A stretch of DNA of 64,000 nt, from NCBI RefSeq assembly GCF_034134805.1, contig NZ_CP139419.1, positions 1,488,001 to 1,552,000 on the forward strand, in the 5' to 3' direction. The stretch comes from Streptococcus sp. S5. Its GTDB lineage: Bacteria > Bacillota > Bacilli > Lactobacillales > Streptococcaceae. The notes beneath the pieces are model-generated. The model was not told the DNA's origin. It did no database searches and worked only from the letters and a program-made list of their open reading frames with translations. Below, piece by piece: positions 1 through 11,302 of this stretch. The position numbers and the translations under genes were made by a program. Position 1 is the first letter of the stretch. Every line of letters begins with the position of its first letter.

Positions 1-3000
1 TGGAATTTTACGGGAGTTGTTAAAGGATTTCTTCCCTTCACTCACGCCTTCCACACTGTAATTGCGCTTGGTTCTTGAATAGGTGAAATAATCATCTGCG
101 TCGATATCGGAGTGTCCGAAGACCATCTCACCAGTTTTGACTTTCATCATGGTGATGTTGTCTTCAATAGTCCCCAAGGCCCAGTTGGTCCCTAGTAATC
201 CACCAGACTGAACAGCTTCTTTTAGTTCAATCGAACCTTTAGCAACGGAGTTTCTGAGAACCCCTTCTTTACCTACTGTGTGGTTATTTCCACCATTTTG
301 AGAGGAATAAACGAGACCTGCAGCTTTAGCTTTATTACCAGTGATTTCAGCATCAACGTAAGCTTTTTCAACGACACCTTTCCAGTTCTCACCAACAACA
401 CCCGCTAGATAGCCACCTTTGTTCCCAGCAGCGTGCAGTTTACCGATAAAGGCAACGTTGCTGACCTTCCCACTACCATCAATTTTATTGACAATTCCTG
501 CTACATCATTGTTCCCGACAACACTTCCTGTTACTTTAACATTCTCGACAGTTGCATTATTTTTGATAACACCTGCGATTGGGGCTACTCTATCTGTCCC
601 AGGTAGGTCGATATTGACATTTTCAAGCAAGAGATTCTTAACCGAGCCACCTTCGATGTTCCCAAACAATGGTCTTGTAATGTTATGGATGGCAAATGTA
701 TTCCCATCCGTACTTTCCAAAATTCCCTTGAAGGCATTGGTCACATAGGATTTCCCTGCTGGCTGGACATTAGCCGCATTCATATTGCTACCCAGTTTAA
801 AGGTACCAGTCGGATTGGCTTGCATAGCTTTTACAAGTTCGTTGAAATTGTAGTAGATATCACCTTCATGTGCTTTGGGTTTCGCAATATAGTGGACATA
901 GACCTCACTGAACTGGTTGTCCGCAGTCCGTTGAATGAGATCAGGAGCTTTGGCTGTTACTTTGTAGAGGGTCACGCCATCTACCGTTACTTCTTCAATT
1001 TTATCAACGGCTAGTTTTGTAACCTTATTATCATAGGTAGTGACCTTTAAGTAGTAAGGCTTCACATCTGATGGTGTTTCAGACAAGAGGCTGCTATCGG
1101 TCTCAAGACCTTGGTCATCCACGCTAATCAGACTGGTTTCCTTGATGTTTTTGATTTCAACTTTTTTAAGATCAATTCTCAGTGGTTCTTCCTTGAGAAC
1201 TTCTTCTTCATCCCCATTTCCACGGTCATACACCATGGTCGTTGCGAGCGTATAATCCTTGTAGTAGTCCAAGTCCGCTAAAGCAGCTGCCAAGTCCGTC
1301 TCTGAAAGGGTCAGGGTTTTCACCACTTGATCACCCTTCTTCAATACAGCCTGGATGGACTTGATGGTCACACCGTCTGGTTTATCCAAATGATAAGTAG
1401 CTTTAGCACTGCGCTTCAATTCTTCCTGATCAAGATTGGTCAAGGTCAAGGTTGGCTTGTCTAATTCCTTTGTCCCTTGTTGAATGATCTGATCTTGGGC
1501 TTGTTCTACTACTTCTTCAGAAATTGTAGGAGCATCCGTTGTTTTGACACCTTTAATGGTCTTATAGACCTTGGTGATTTTTTTCTTCCCATTTTTACCG
1601 ACTTGAGAAACCCTTTCAGTTCTTTTTAGCAAGGTGGCATCTTGTTCGGTTACCGTCTTAAATGGAATTTCTTCAAAAGCAACTTCCTCTTTTTGGCCTT
1701 CAATCGCCTTAGTCCCACGACTAATTTTTTCTGTCACAGGAGCTTTGACCGTTTCAGTGGTCGTACTGAGAGGCTCTCCAATCTTCTCACCATTGACCGT
1801 CTTATAAACACGACGAATCTCCTGGCTACCAGCCTCTCCTTTTTGAAGGAGGCTTTCTTCATCGGTGTAACGATTGGCGTCCGTTACATACTCTGTTTCA
1901 TATGGAAGGATTACCGTTTCTGTCTCGGTTACCGTCCCTTCCGTAACTTGATAGGTTGGATTCTCCGGTTGAACGGGGGCTTCGCCAACATGGCCTTCTT
2001 CCTGTGTCCCTTTGGCTTCCACCATACCTGTATAGGTTGGGTTCTCCGGTTGAATAGGGGCTTCGCCGACATGGCCTTCTTCTTGTGTCCCTTTAGCTTC
2101 CACCACACCTGTATAGGCTGGGTTCTCCGGTTGAACAGGAGCTTCGCCGACATGGCCTTCTTCCTGTGTTCCCTTAGCTTCCACCACACCTGTATAGGCT
2201 GGGTTCTCCGGTTGAACAGGGGCTTCGCCTACATGGCCTTCTTCCTGCGTTCCCTTAGCTTCTACCACACCTGTATAGACTGGATTCTCTGGTTGAACAG
2301 GAGCTTCACCGACATGACCTTCTTCTTGTGTCCCCTTAGCCGTTACAACTTGAGAAGGAATGGGTTGAGGGGTTGGTTGGGCATCTTCTTTTGTTCCAAC
2401 AGCAAGAATTTGTGAAACTGGTTCTTTAGTGACCTTGCTTTCAACGACTCTGCGAACTTCTTGTCCATCTACCATACTCACTTCCGTCAATAAGGTTCGC
2501 TCCCCATTTTGACCAGCAGTCAGCACCTTGGTTTGCCCTTTAGGTAATGTAGGATCAGCTTGTTTGACAGTTTCAAATGGCACAGGCTCAGTAGAGACTT
2601 CCAGGCTTGGTTTTTCAACTTGAGGAAAGGCTGGAGCGACTTCTGGGGTCACACGCGCTTGTGGTTCCACTTGTGGAATCCCTGTACTTGTTTTGATCGT
2701 TCCTTCTACAGAAGGTTTCGTTTCCTGCATAGCCTTTGGCTCTTGTAAGCTCGTCTTTTGGACTGACGGGTAGCGCAGATAACCAATATAGTCATAGCCG
2801 TCAATTTGAATCACGCCATTTGCAAGATCTTTGCTCGATGCGATCGCAAGATCCTGATTATAGGCGCGCAAAACTTGATTTTGTAGGGCTGCGACTTCAA
2901 CTGGAAGTAGAAGACTTTGTCCCATGGCTCCAATCAAAAGGACGCCCATGACCTTCTTCCGGTGCTTTTTAGAGAGTAAGAGGACCGCAAAGGAAGCAGT

Positions 3001-3348
3001 GGCTAGACTTAGCCCAAAAAGGGCAACTTCCTGACTTCCTGTTTGAGGAAGAACCGACTGAGTTACTTCCTTCTTCTTATAGACGAGATAGAAAGTATCT
3101 TCATTTTGATATGCTTCAGGGATTGCATGAATCACCTGTGCTTTTTCTTCAGCAGTCAGCTCTTCTTCTGTCACATATCCTAAGTGCACATGAGCAGGTA
3201 GAGTCATCTGATCAGCTTGGACAGGACGAGCTCCTAACAAGCTTCCTCCTAATAAAAAGGCTCCAATGGCTACCGGACCAACACCGACAGATAATTTTCG
3301 AATCGAATATTTGGTCATTTTTTCAAACGTTTGTTTCGCTTTTTTCAT
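1..3348 (-). CDS. IgA1-protease/Zmp-family (M26) cell-surface zinc metalloprotease, N-terminal part
   Basis: The frame is open from an ATG at 3346-3348 to the window edge, giving 1116 residues with the C-terminus missing. In order there is a YSIRK signal peptide (Y14-K18), an LPQTG sortase motif at residues 100-104 followed by two hydrophobic segments and a basic stretch, a G5-like domain near 250-330, five 27-residue repeats near 337-468, two more G5-like domains, and a Gly-rich GLUG-like region typical of the Peptidase_M26 N-terminal domain. An LPXTG motif near the N-terminus is the hallmark of streptococcal IgA1 protease, ZmpB and related enzymes. The HExxH zinc site lies beyond the window, so IgA1 cleavage cannot be separated from other Zmp activities. 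Confidence 0.9.
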   Translation of the reverse strand, partial: MKKAKQTFEKMTKYSIRKLSVGVGPVAIGAFLLGGSLLGARPVQADQMTLPAHVHLGYVTEEELTAEEKAQVIHAIPEAYQNEDTFYLVYKKKEVTQSVLPQTGSQEVALFGLSLATASFAVLLLSKKHRKKVMGVLLIGAMGQSLLLPVEVAALQNQVLRAYNQDLAIASSKDLANGVIQIDGYDYIGYLRYPSVQKTSLQEPKAMQETKPSVEGTIKTSTGIPQVEPQARVTPEVAPAFPQVEKPSLEVSTEPVPFETVKQADPTLPKGQTKVLTAGQNGERTLLTEVSMVDGQEVRRVVESKVTKEPVSQILAVGTKEDAQPTPQPIPSQVVTAKGTQEEGHVGEAPVQPENPVYTGVVEAKGTQEEGHVGEAPVQPENPAYTGVVEAKGTQEEGHVGEAPVQPENPAYTGVVEAKGTQEEGHVGEAPIQPENPTYTGMVEAKGTQEEGHVGEAPVQPENPTYQVTEGTVTETETVILPYETEYVTDANRYTDEESLLQKGEAGSQEIRRVYKTVNGEKIGEPLSTTTETVKAPVTEKISRGTKAIEGQKEEVAFEEIPFKTVTEQDATLLKRTERVSQVGKNGKKKITKVYKTIKGVKTTDAPTISEEVVEQAQDQIIQQGTKELDKPTLTLTNLDQEELKRSAKATYHLDKPDGVTIKSIQAVLKKGDQVVKTLTLSETDLAAALADLDYYKDYTLATTMVYDRGNGDEEEVLKEEPLRIDLKKVEIKNIKETSLISVDDQGLETDSSLLSETPSDVKPYYLKVTTYDNKVTKLAVDKIEEVTVDGVTLYKVTAKAPDLIQRTADNQFSEVYVHYIAKPKAHEGDIYYNFNELVKAMQANPTGTFKLGSNMNAANVQPAGKSYVTNAFKGILESTDGNTFAIHNITRPLFGNIEGGSVKNLLLENVNIDLPGTDRVAPIAGVIKNNATVENVKVTGSVVGNNDVAGIVNKIDGSGKVSNVAFIGKLHAAGNKGGYLAGVVGENWKGVVEKAYVDAEITGNKAKAAGLVYSSQNGGNNHTVGKEGVLRNSVAKGSIELKEAVQSGGLLGTNWALGTIEDNITMMKVKTGEMVFGHSDIDADDYFTYSRTKRNYSVEGVSEGKKSFNNSRKIP
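1945..2340 (-). repeat. 81-bp tandem repeats inside the M26 protease gene
   Basis: Five consecutive 81-bp units, the last slightly degenerate, are spaced exactly 81 bp apart and each encodes a 27-residue unit containing GTQEEGHVGEAP and QPENP. They remain in frame. Such Glu/Pro-rich spacers between G5 domains are known in streptococcal IgA1 proteases and vary in copy number between strains. The near identity of units suggests recent expansion or slippage. Confidence 0.9.
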
Positions 3349-3462
3349 CCTAAAATTCCTATATAGTAATATTTAATCCTCGAGCAGGGACCTGATTATT
3401 TTTAGAGAGGCTGGGATCCTTTCCAGAAATAAGAACCTTCCCGGGATTTTTTACCTTTACCT

Positions 3463-3491
3463 ATCTTATCTTTTTTATTCTATTTTAGCAA
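3463..3491 (-). promoter_or_regulatory. Putative promoter of the M26 protease gene
   Basis: On the minus strand TTGCTA (3486-3491) and TAAGAT (3463-3468) are separated by 17 nt, about 115 nt upstream of the ATG. The match to consensus is moderate, so this is an inference. The gap up to 3542 otherwise holds only AT-rich sequence. Confidence 0.4.
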
Positions 3492-3542
3492 GCTCTAAAA
3501 CTCAAAAATATAAACCGTTTTCTTTATAGGAAGAAAGCAACA

Positions 3543-3567
3543 CAAAAAAACGCCTCGAAAGGCGTTT
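3543..3567 (-). terminator. Intrinsic terminator of the glg operon
   Basis: A 7-bp stem (AAACGCC/GGCGTTT) is followed on the minus strand by a run of T. It lies just after the glgA stop codon. Confidence 0.85.
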
Positions 3568-3582
3568 GTATCATAGATCTAT

Positions 3583-5010
3583 TTATAAGGATTGGTACAA
3601 ATCATTGTATCGTTGACTAGCCGTATCCCATGAGAAGTCACGCGTCATAGCTTGTTCTTGGAGACCATACCAAGCCTGTTTATCATTGTAGTAGACAGCC
3701 AAGGCTTCATCAACTGCCCAGTTAAACCAATAGCCAGACAAATTATTGAAGCTAAAGCCTGTTCCACTTCCATCAACAGCATTAAACGGTTGAACCGTAT
3801 CACGAAGTCCGCCGACTTCATGCACCAAAGGAAGGGTTCCATAACGCATGGCCATCATTTGAGAAAGGCCACACGGTTCAAAGCGACTTGGCATCAAGAA
3901 GACATCTGATGCTGCATAGATTTCTTGAGCCAATTGGACATCAAATGTGATATTCGCTGAAAGTTTATCTGGGTAGGCTTGACCAAACCAAGCAAAGGCA
4001 TTTTCAAATCCAGGATCTCCTGTACCGAGCAAGACAATCTGAATATCCTTTTGCAAGAGTTGATGCAACTCTTCTACCACCACATCAAAACCTTTTTGAC
4101 GTGTCAAACGAGAGACGATCCCAAACAAAGGAACATCATCGCGAACAGGTAGACCCACACGTTCTTGAAGAGCTCGTTTGCTAGCTGCTTTACCTGAAAG
4201 ATCTGAGAGACTGAAGTGATGAGTCAAGAGTGGATCCGTTTCAGGATTATACAGATCCGCATCAATCCCGTTAACAATACCGGTCACCTTGCCAGACTCC
4301 ATCCGAAGGATCTGATCCAAGCCACAACCATATTCAGCAGTCATAATCTCTTGCGCATAGCTAGGAGAAACGGTTGTTACACGGTCAGCATATAGAATAC
4401 CAGCTTTCATCCAGTTCAGGCAATCATTCCACCGAAGCGTTCCATCTGCATAGCGTTCAAATCCCACTCCGAATAGGTCCCACAACATTCCTGGGTCAAA
4501 CTGACCTTGGAATTCCAAATTATGGATGGTCAATACTGTCTTAATTCCATGATAAGCTTGAATCCAACGGTATTTTTCCTTCAGCAAGAAAGGAATCATC
4601 GCTGTATGGTAATCATGGGCATGAAGAACATCTGGAATGAAGTCAACTCGTTCCATCGTTTCTAAGGCCGCGAGCTGGAAGAAGGCAAAGCGTTCGCCAT
4701 CATCGAAGTCACCATACACATGTCCTCTAAAGAAATAGTGTTGGTTATCAATAAAGTAAAAGGTGACTCCATCACGTACAATGCGTTTCACACCAACATA
4801 TTGACTTCTCCAGCCAACCTTGGTCTCAAAATGCAAGACATCTTCGATTTGATCTCCAAACTTGGCCTCTACCATATCATAGTAAGGGAGGATCACGCGC
4901 ACATCATGACCACTTTTCGCTAAGGATTTAGGAAGAGCGCCAATAACGTCTCCCAAACCACCTGTTTTAGAAAACGGTGCTCCTTCAGCTGCAACAAATA
5001 ATAGTTTCAT
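3583..5010 (-). CDS. glgA: Glycogen synthase (ADP-glucose type)
   Basis: GlgA transfers glucose from ADP-glucose to the growing alpha-1,4-glucan in the cytoplasm. The 475-residue length is normal for bacterial GlgA (GT5 family). The N-terminal KTGGLGDV motif (K15) binds ADP-glucose. RLTRQKGFD and the C-terminal [14 protein letters not shown] segment are the conserved nucleotide-sugar and catalytic regions of the GT-B fold. It is the last gene of glgBCDA. Its ATG overlaps the glgD stop by 1 nt (TAATG), which suggests translational coupling. Confidence 0.96.
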   Translation of the reverse strand: MKLLFVAAEGAPFSKTGGLGDVIGALPKSLAKSGHDVRVILPYYDMVEAKFGDQIEDVLHFETKVGWRSQYVGVKRIVRDGVTFYFIDNQHYFFRGHVYGDFDDGERFAFFQLAALETMERVDFIPDVLHAHDYHTAMIPFLLKEKYRWIQAYHGIKTVLTIHNLEFQGQFDPGMLWDLFGVGFERYADGTLRWNDCLNWMKAGILYADRVTTVSPSYAQEIMTAEYGCGLDQILRMESGKVTGIVNGIDADLYNPETDPLLTHHFSLSDLSGKAASKRALQERVGLPVRDDVPLFGIVSRLTRQKGFDVVVEELHQLLQKDIQIVLLGTGDPGFENAFAWFGQAYPDKLSANITFDVQLAQEIYAASDVFLMPSRFEPCGLSQMMAMRYGTLPLVHEVGGLRDTVQPFNAVDGSGTGFSFNNLSGYWFNWAVDEALAVYYNDKQAWYGLQEQAMTRDFSWDTASQRYNDLYQSL

Positions 5011-6146
5011 TAGACAATATCCTCTGTAACAATCGTTCCTTTTTTAACCACGACAGGTGCTTCTTCTGTCCCACGAATCGTCACACCAGCAGCCACTTCG
5101 ACACCCTTATCCAGGATGGCATGTTCGACGATTGCATTTTCATGAATCACAACACCAGGGAAGAGAAGACTACTGCGGACCTCTGAACCTTGATGAAGGT
5201 GTACCCGACGTGAAACAACGGAGCGTTCAACGGTTCCTTCTACAATACTACCCGAAGCAAATTGAGACGATTTAATATGTGAAGTCTTGGAATAATACGT
5301 TGGTTCTTCATTCTTCACTTTCGTATACACTTTTTGATTTGGTGAAAAGAGCTTCATGAATTTTTGGTTTTCCAACATATCCAAGTTTGCCTGGTAGTAG
5401 GATTCCACTGAATGAATATTGGCAAGGTAGCCTGTATATTCAAAGGCAAAAGCATTGTATTCCACCGCCAAATCACGCAAGATATAGCGCAGTTTTTGTG
5501 GGTATTCTTTCTTGGCTTCTTCTTCTATTTTTTCAATCAACCAAGGGGTATCCACAATAAAGACATCTGTTGACATGTTGTAGACTTCATCAGGAGACTT
5601 GCTGTCAAACAGTTTTTGCTCCGTAACATGGTCTGTCTCATCAATCTGTAGAATCGCATTCACTTCAGAGATATTTTGAGGATGCAACTTTTTGTAAACA
5701 ACTGTAATCGGACGGTCAACGCTATTATGCAAGTGGAAAACTTGATTGAGGTCAATATTCATCAAAACATCACAGTTTAAAGCAACTGTTTGGTTGGAAC
5801 CAGACCGTTTCAAATAGGTCAATAATTGTTGGTAGTATTCTGGCCCTACCGTTGTATTTTCAACTGGAGTATTATAGATTCCAAGGTAATAGTGGCTCAA
5901 TAAAGTAGACAAGCCCCACTCACGACCTGAACGAATATGGTCAAAGACCGAACTAATATTTTCTTGTTGGAAAATCCCAAAAACACTACGAATACCAGCA
6001 TTCGCAAGGCTAGACAATGGGAAGTCAATCAAGCGGTATTTCCCATCAAACGGTAGGGAGGCTACCGGACGATGGCTGGTCAAAGTGGACATATCATGAT
6101 ACCCAACTGTATTTCCTAAAATGGCTGAATATTTATCAATCTTCAT
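5010..6146 (-). CDS. glgD: Glucose-1-phosphate adenylyltransferase, GlgD subunit
   Basis: This is a homologue of GlgC with a diverged N-terminus. The catalytic GGxGTRL loop seen in the neighbouring GlgC is replaced here ([12 protein letters not shown]), while the [14 protein letters not shown] region and a C-terminal left-handed beta-helix are kept. In Firmicutes, GlgD pairs with GlgC as the non-catalytic or regulatory subunit of ADP-glucose pyrophosphorylase. The length is 378 residues. The start lies 11 nt inside glgC, consistent with coupled translation. Confidence 0.94.
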   Translation of the reverse strand: MKIDKYSAILGNTVGYHDMSTLTSHRPVASLPFDGKYRLIDFPLSSLANAGIRSVFGIFQQENISSVFDHIRSGREWGLSTLLSHYYLGIYNTPVENTTVGPEYYQQLLTYLKRSGSNQTVALNCDVLMNIDLNQVFHLHNSVDRPITVVYKKLHPQNISEVNAILQIDETDHVTEQKLFDSKSPDEVYNMSTDVFIVDTPWLIEKIEEEAKKEYPQKLRYILRDLAVEYNAFAFEYTGYLANIHSVESYYQANLDMLENQKFMKLFSPNQKVYTKVKNEEPTYYSKTSHIKSSQFASGSIVEGTVERSVVSRRVHLHQGSEVRSSLLFPGVVIHENAIVEHAILDKGVEVAAGVTIRGTEEAPVVVKKGTIVTEDIV

Positions 6147-7278
6147 CTGTTGCTACCCCCACTTTTTCATTGTAACCGACAACTTGTACTTCCTCTGTTC
6201 CATCAATCACGACACCTTCTGCAATGACTGCGCCTTCTCCAATAATCGCGCGTTTCACAACAGCTCCTTTACCGATAATGGCATTGCTCATCACGACAGC
6301 ATCTTCGACAACTGCTCCTTCACGAACTTGAGCTTCTGTTGATAAGATGGAGTGTTTGACTGTACCGTCTACCGAACAACCATCGACGACAAGAGAATCT
6401 TCGATGTGAGCATGTTCCCCAAAGAAGTTTGGTGGAGAAATGAGGTTGCGTGAATAGATTTTCCAGTGACGATCGCGACTATCCAAGGCATTATTTGGAT
6501 CGATATATTCCATATTGGCTTCCCAAAGAGACTCAATTGTACCAACGTCTTTCCAATAGCCATTGAATTCATAAGCATAAACACTTTCGCCTGATTCTAG
6601 ATACGTTGGAATGACATTTTTACCGAAGTCTGACATATCGATATCGCTCTTTTCAGCAGCAACTAACATATTGCGCAGACGAGCCCAGTCAAAGATGTAA
6701 ATCCCCATTGAATCCTTAGTTGATTTTGGTTCAGCTGGTTTTTCTTCAAATTCGACAATCCGATTATTGGCATCTGTATTCATGATTCCAAAACGGCTTG
6801 CTTCCTTCAAAGGTACATCTAGGACGGCAACAGTCAAGCTTGCGTTATTATCCTTGTGTGCTTGAAGCATGTCATCGTAATCCATCTTGTAGATATGATC
6901 CCCAGATAGAATCAAGACATACTCCGGATTGATGCTATCAATATAGTCGATATTTTGAAGAATCGCATGACTAGTTCCTTCGAACCACCGATTTCCTTCA
7001 CTAGCTGAATAAGGTTGGAGAATAGACACACCCGTATTGATTCCATCCAAGCCCCAGCTGGAACCATTCCCAATATGGCTGTTAAGGGCAAGTGGTTGAT
7101 ACTGTGTAATCACACCAACATTGTGAATTCCTGAGTTGGCACAGTTTGAGAGAGCAAAATCGATAATCCGATAGCGCCCACCAAATTGAACCGCAGGTTT
7201 CGCGATGTTTTTGGTTAATTTTCCAAGACGTGTTCCTTGCCCTCCGGCAAGAATTAAAGCGAGCATTTCATTCTTCAT
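6136..7278 (-). CDS. glgC: Glucose-1-phosphate adenylyltransferase, catalytic subunit
   Basis: GlgC makes ADP-glucose from glucose-1-phosphate and ATP, the committed step of glycogen synthesis. The 380-residue protein has the LAGGQGTRL nucleotide loop (about residues 10-18), [15 protein letters not shown], the sugar-phosphate region [10 protein letters not shown], and a C-terminal hexapeptide-repeat beta-helix. The ATG is preceded by an AGGAAG ribosome-binding site. It is the second gene of the operon, 50 nt after glgB. Confidence 0.96.
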   Translation of the reverse strand: MKNEMLALILAGGQGTRLGKLTKNIAKPAVQFGGRYRIIDFALSNCANSGIHNVGVITQYQPLALNSHIGNGSSWGLDGINTGVSILQPYSASEGNRWFEGTSHAILQNIDYIDSINPEYVLILSGDHIYKMDYDDMLQAHKDNNASLTVAVLDVPLKEASRFGIMNTDANNRIVEFEEKPAEPKSTKDSMGIYIFDWARLRNMLVAAEKSDIDMSDFGKNVIPTYLESGESVYAYEFNGYWKDVGTIESLWEANMEYIDPNNALDSRDRHWKIYSRNLISPPNFFGEHAHIEDSLVVDGCSVDGTVKHSILSTEAQVREGAVVEDAVVMSNAIIGKGAVVKRAIIGEGAVIAEGVVIDGTEEVQVVGYNEKVGVATDED

Positions 7279-7328
7279 TGACTACTTCCTCTTTTTAAAG
7301 CTTGGACTCCCTTAGAGTCAACCGATCA

Positions 7329-9236
7329 TCATTTTTTATCTGATGTTTTAGATTTCGTTTTGCGAACCTTCCGTTTCACCTTCCAAATGCTAGCCCCTAA
7401 AGCCGGCAAAGTAAAGGTCAAAGTTTGTTCATAATCCTTCCACAGTCCATCTTGAGACTGAACTGTCGGATTGTGCTCTTTCCAGACACCTCCCCATTCT
7501 TCTAATTCTGTATTCCAAATTTCTTCATAGACCGCTGATACAGGCACACCAATCGTAAAGTCCTTGCGTTCTACTGGTGCCATATTGAAGACGCAAACCA
7601 AAAGATCGCCTTTACGATTTTTCCGGATCATAGACAAGACGCTCTGATCCCGGTTATCTGCATCTATAATCTCCAAGCCATCAAAGCTATCATCAATCTC
7701 CCACAATTCCTTGTGTTCTTTGTAGAAATGATTGAGCTGAGAAGTAAAACGACGCATCTTAGCATTCATTTCATCCTCTAGATTGCCCCATTCCAGTTGC
7801 TCTTCTGACTTCCATTCCAAAAATTGACCAAATTCTGAACCCATGAAGAGTAGTTTCTTACCAGGGTGGCAGATCTGATAGGTCAAGAGGTTACGGAGTC
7901 CAGCAAATTGATTGTACCGATCTCCCCACATCTTATGCATCAAACTCTTCTTACCATGCACCACTTCATCGTGTGAAAACGGTAGTAAGAAGTTTTCAGA
8001 AAATGCATACATGAAACTAAAGGTTACCAGGTTAAAGTCAAATTTCCGGTAGATGGGATCTTCTTCGTAGAATCGAAGGATATCATTCATCCAACCCATA
8101 TTCCATTTATAGTCAAAGCCAAGTCCACCTTCTTCTTCAGGACCCGTGATCTTTTGACCAGCAGAACTTTCTTCTGCAATCATCATGACATCTGGGTGTT
8201 CGTTCTTGATAATCGCATTCAAACGTCTAAGGAAATGAACGCCTTCGTAGTTGAGGTTTCCACCATCAATATTTGGTGTCCATGGACCACTATCGTAGTC
8301 AAGATAGAGCATATTGCTCACAGCATCGACCCGAATCCCATCTAAATGATAGGTATCAATCCAAAACTTCAAACTAGAAATCAAGAATGACTGGACTTGA
8401 TTCTTCCCTAAATCGAAGTTCAAGGCTCCCCATCCGTAGTTATGGGCACGATGTTCATCCTGGTATTCAAAGGTTGGTGTTCCATCATAATAAGCCAAGG
8501 CATCATCATTGATAATGAAATGTCCTGGTACCCAATCCACGATCACTCCGATATTGTTGAGGTGGCATTCTTCCACGAAGTCTTGAAACTCTTCTGGGCT
8601 ACCATAAGTCTGCTCGAGTGCAAAATATCCCATGAGCTGATAGCCCCAACTCAAGCCCAATGGATGGGCCATCACTGGCATAAATTCCACGTGGGTGTAG
8701 TTCATCTCCACCAAATATGGAATCAATTCTTCTTTTAGTTGTTTGAAGGTATAGGAACTGTGATCTTCATTACGTTTCCACGATCCTGCGTGAACCTCAT
8801 AAATATTAACAGGTCGTTCCTTAAAACCAAGTTTTTTGCGGCGTGCTCTCCAGAGACCATCTTTCCAGTTTTTCTCTGGAATGGTCTTAATAATAGATCC
8901 AGTATTGGGTCTCTTTTCCATCCATAATGCTAGAGGATCGATTTTTTGCACCTGATGACCATTTTGTCGAGTCACCAAATACTTGTATATATCTCCCTCT
9001 TTTGCATCGGAACAGAAGACTTCCCAGACGCCTCCTTCATTACGAACCATTGGAATATTACGGGCTTCCCAATCAGTGAAATCACCAATCAGATCCACCG
9101 CCTGAGCATTGGGAGCCCAAACACGGAAGGTAAAGCCTTCTTGTTCTCCCCTTGTTTCCTTGTGAGCTCCTAAGTACTCTTGAAGATGGAAATTATCCCC
9201 TCTTCCAAATGTCCATAAGTCTGTGCTTCTATCCAT
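7329..9236 (-). CDS. glgB: 1,4-alpha-glucan branching enzyme
   Basis: GlgB introduces alpha-1,6 branches into glycogen (GH13). The 635-residue protein has an N-terminal CBM48 domain ([20 protein letters not shown]) and then the TIM-barrel motifs: [15 protein letters not shown] with the nucleophile Asp, AEESS with the general acid Glu, and [12 protein letters not shown]. The C-terminal tail is Lys-rich. It is the first gene of glgBCDA, with an AAAGAGGTGA ribosome-binding site at 9242-9250. A CcpA site and strong promoter lie immediately upstream. Confidence 0.96.
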   Translation of the reverse strand: MDRSTDLWTFGRGDNFHLQEYLGAHKETRGEQEGFTFRVWAPNAQAVDLIGDFTDWEARNIPMVRNEGGVWEVFCSDAKEGDIYKYLVTRQNGHQVQKIDPLALWMEKRPNTGSIIKTIPEKNWKDGLWRARRKKLGFKERPVNIYEVHAGSWKRNEDHSSYTFKQLKEELIPYLVEMNYTHVEFMPVMAHPLGLSWGYQLMGYFALEQTYGSPEEFQDFVEECHLNNIGVIVDWVPGHFIINDDALAYYDGTPTFEYQDEHRAHNYGWGALNFDLGKNQVQSFLISSLKFWIDTYHLDGIRVDAVSNMLYLDYDSGPWTPNIDGGNLNYEGVHFLRRLNAIIKNEHPDVMMIAEESSAGQKITGPEEEGGLGFDYKWNMGWMNDILRFYEEDPIYRKFDFNLVTFSFMYAFSENFLLPFSHDEVVHGKKSLMHKMWGDRYNQFAGLRNLLTYQICHPGKKLLFMGSEFGQFLEWKSEEQLEWGNLEDEMNAKMRRFTSQLNHFYKEHKELWEIDDSFDGLEIIDADNRDQSVLSMIRKNRKGDLLVCVFNMAPVERKDFTIGVPVSAVYEEIWNTELEEWGGVWKEHNPTVQSQDGLWKDYEQTLTFTLPALGASIWKVKRKVRKTKSKTSDKK

Positions 9237-9255
9237 TTACTCACCTCTTTATTTT

Positions 9256-9269
9256 TGAAAGCGTTTTCT
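9256..9269 (-). promoter_or_regulatory. CcpA binding site (cre) of the glg operon
   Basis: The plus-strand sequence TGAAAGCGTTTTCT matches the cre consensus TGWAAGCGYTWNCW at every position. It lies between the predicted start of transcription and the glgB ribosome-binding site, a position where bound CcpA acts as a roadblock. Confidence 0.85.
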
Positions 9270-9279
9270 AGTTGTTTTT

Positions 9280-9308
9280 ATTTTACTATAAAATCACTTA
9301 ATTTTCAA
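9280..9308 (-). promoter_or_regulatory. glgB promoter
   Basis: On the minus strand TTGAAA (9303-9308) and TAAAAT (9280-9285) are separated by 17 nt. The predicted start of transcription is near 9273. The rest of the 328-bp gap (9309-9522) is AT-rich, with no gene I can support. Confidence 0.8.
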
Positions 9309-9522
9309 GTTGATTCCAGGAAAATCATGTAAATTTATCAGGAAAAGTTCTTTCATTTTCTCTTCCGAACCTTTTACTTCATTCCTTCGCTTTCCTCCTA
9401 ATCTTACTTACGATTATACTATATATACGAGGAAAATTAAACAAATAACCGAACATTTAAATCACTATTTTTATTACTAACTAGTTTATTACGAATAAAA
9501 TGAACATTTTTATGTACAATGT

Positions 9523-9555
9523 AAAAAAAGACTAAGACAAATTTGTCTTAGTCTT
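9523..9555 (-). terminator. Intrinsic terminator of ptsHI
   Basis: A perfect 28-nt inverted repeat (9528-9555, arms AAGACTAAGACAAA/TTTGTCTTAGTCTT) is followed on the minus strand by seven T. It lies 10 nt after the ptsI stop. Confidence 0.9.
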
Positions 9556-9564
9556 GATCGACTC

Positions 9565-11298
9565 TTAGTCTACGTTCACGTATTCTTTTGAAAGTTCAAG
9601 AACTTCTTCCATTGTTGAACATTCAGTCAGAGCACGGTTAGCGTATTCTTGCATTTTAGCTGTGTCGAGTTTCTTCATCAAGCTACGTGTACGAAGGACA
9701 GATGTCGCTGACATAGAGAACTCATCCAAGCCCATTCCGACAAGAAGTGGAACAGCAGTTTGGTCACCGGCCATTTCACCACACATACCTGCCCATTTGC
9801 CTTCAGCGTGAGCTGCTTTGATCACGTTGTTGATCAAACGAAGGATTGATGGGTTATATGGTTGGTAAAGGTATGAAACTTGTTCGTTCATACGGTCAGC
9901 AGCCATTGTGTATTGGATCAAGTCATTTGTACCGATTGAGAAGAAATCAACTTCTTTAGCAAATTGGTCCGCAAGCATAGCTGCTGCAGGAATTTCAATC
10001 ATGATCCCTACTTCGATGTCGTCTGCAACAGCAACACCTTCCGCAAGCAATTTAGCCTTTTCTTCTTCAAGAATACCTTTAGCTGTACGGAACTCAGTCA
10101 ACAAAGCAACCATTGGGAACATGATCCGCAATTTACCGTGAACAGATGCACGAAGCAAAGCACGCAATTGTGTACGGAACATTTGATTACCAGTTTCAGA
10201 GATAGAAATACGCAAAGCACGGAAGCCTAAGAATGGGTTCATTTCTTTAGGAAGGTCGAAGTAAGGAAGTTCTTTATCCCCACCAATATCCATTGTACGA
10301 ACAACCACAGGTTTACCATTCATACCTTCAAGAACAGCTTTGTAGGCTTCGTATTGGTCATCTTCAGTAGGGAAGTCTTGAGAATCCATGTACAAGAATT
10401 CTGTACGGTAAAGACCAACAGCTTCTGCACCATTATCGTTTACACCTTCAACGTCTTTAGGTGTACCGATGTTGGCAGCCAACTCGAAGTGCTTTCCATC
10501 AGCAGTCACTGTTTTCGCATCTTTAAGGAGAGCCCATTCAGCTTTTTGTTTAGCATAAGCTTCACCAGCTGCTTTGAACTCTGCAATCTGTTCTTCAGTA
10601 GGGTTGATCACTACTTCACCAGTGATCCCTGAAACAGCCAAAACATCGCCATCTTTGACAAGTTCTGTGATGTTATTTGTACCAAGAACAGCTGCGATTT
10701 CAAGTGTACGAGCCATGATAGCTGAGTGACTTGTACGTCCACCGATATTCGTAACAAAAGCTTTTACATACTTTTTGTTCAACTGTGCTGTATCAGATGG
10801 AGTCAAGTCATGCGCCACCACGATTGCTTCTTCATTGATAGAAGCAGGGTTTGGCAATTTCTTACCAAGCAAGTTGGCAAGGACACGTTTGGTAACGTCA
10901 CGAATATCTGCTGCACGTTCTTGCATGTAAGGATTGTCTTCCATTCCTTCAAAGATCGCAATGAACATGTCAGTGACTTCTTTCAAGCCAGCTTCTGCAT
11001 TGATTTTTTTCGTACGAATTGTTTCTTTGATCTGACCAATCATTTCAGGGTCAGCAAGAACCATCATATGCGCATCAAAAACTTGCGCTGCTTCTTCACC
11101 AAGGCTTGCTACTGCATTCTCCCGAATAAGAGAAAGCTCGTTTTGTGAAGCTTCAAGAGCTGCATCCAAACGAGCTTCTTCTGCACTTGTATCTTCGACT
11201 GAAACAGTCTCAAATGATAAGTCTGGTTGAATGAGCAAATATGCCTTAGCAACGGCAACACCGTCAGATGCTGCAATTCCTTTTAGCATTTTTGTCAT
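9565..11298 (-). CDS. ptsI: Phosphoenolpyruvate-protein phosphotransferase (PTS enzyme I)
   Basis: Enzyme I autophosphorylates from PEP and passes the phosphate to HPr, feeding all PTS sugar transport. The 577-residue length is standard. The active-site His lies in [12 protein letters not shown] near residue 190. The C-terminal PEP-binding barrel shows the [15 protein letters not shown] and MCGEMAGD motifs. It follows ptsH by 4 nt, so the two are co-transcribed, and ends in a strong terminator. Confidence 0.97.
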   Translation of the reverse strand: MTKMLKGIAASDGVAVAKAYLLIQPDLSFETVSVEDTSAEEARLDAALEASQNELSLIRENAVASLGEEAAQVFDAHMMVLADPEMIGQIKETIRTKKINAEAGLKEVTDMFIAIFEGMEDNPYMQERAADIRDVTKRVLANLLGKKLPNPASINEEAIVVAHDLTPSDTAQLNKKYVKAFVTNIGGRTSHSAIMARTLEIAAVLGTNNITELVKDGDVLAVSGITGEVVINPTEEQIAEFKAAGEAYAKQKAEWALLKDAKTVTADGKHFELAANIGTPKDVEGVNDNGAEAVGLYRTEFLYMDSQDFPTEDDQYEAYKAVLEGMNGKPVVVRTMDIGGDKELPYFDLPKEMNPFLGFRALRISISETGNQMFRTQLRALLRASVHGKLRIMFPMVALLTEFRTAKGILEEEKAKLLAEGVAVADDIEVGIMIEIPAAAMLADQFAKEVDFFSIGTNDLIQYTMAADRMNEQVSYLYQPYNPSILRLINNVIKAAHAEGKWAGMCGEMAGDQTAVPLLVGMGLDEFSMSATSVLRTRSLMKKLDTAKMQEYANRALTECSTMEEVLELSKEYVNVD

Positions 11299-11302
11299 AT
11301 TT

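Noticed and set aside
1945..2340. Regular repeats that could suggest a CRISPR array.
   Set aside because: The units are contiguous without unique spacers, are 81 bp long and stay in frame within a protein.
1642..2415. A 257-residue frame with internal repeats on the plus strand.
   Set aside because: It is the antisense reading of the 81-bp repeats in the M26 protease gene, which is open over its whole 1116 codons.
9498..9540. An 11-residue frame downstream of the orphan cin-box.
   Set aside because: It is too short, has no ribosome-binding site and runs into the ptsI terminator.
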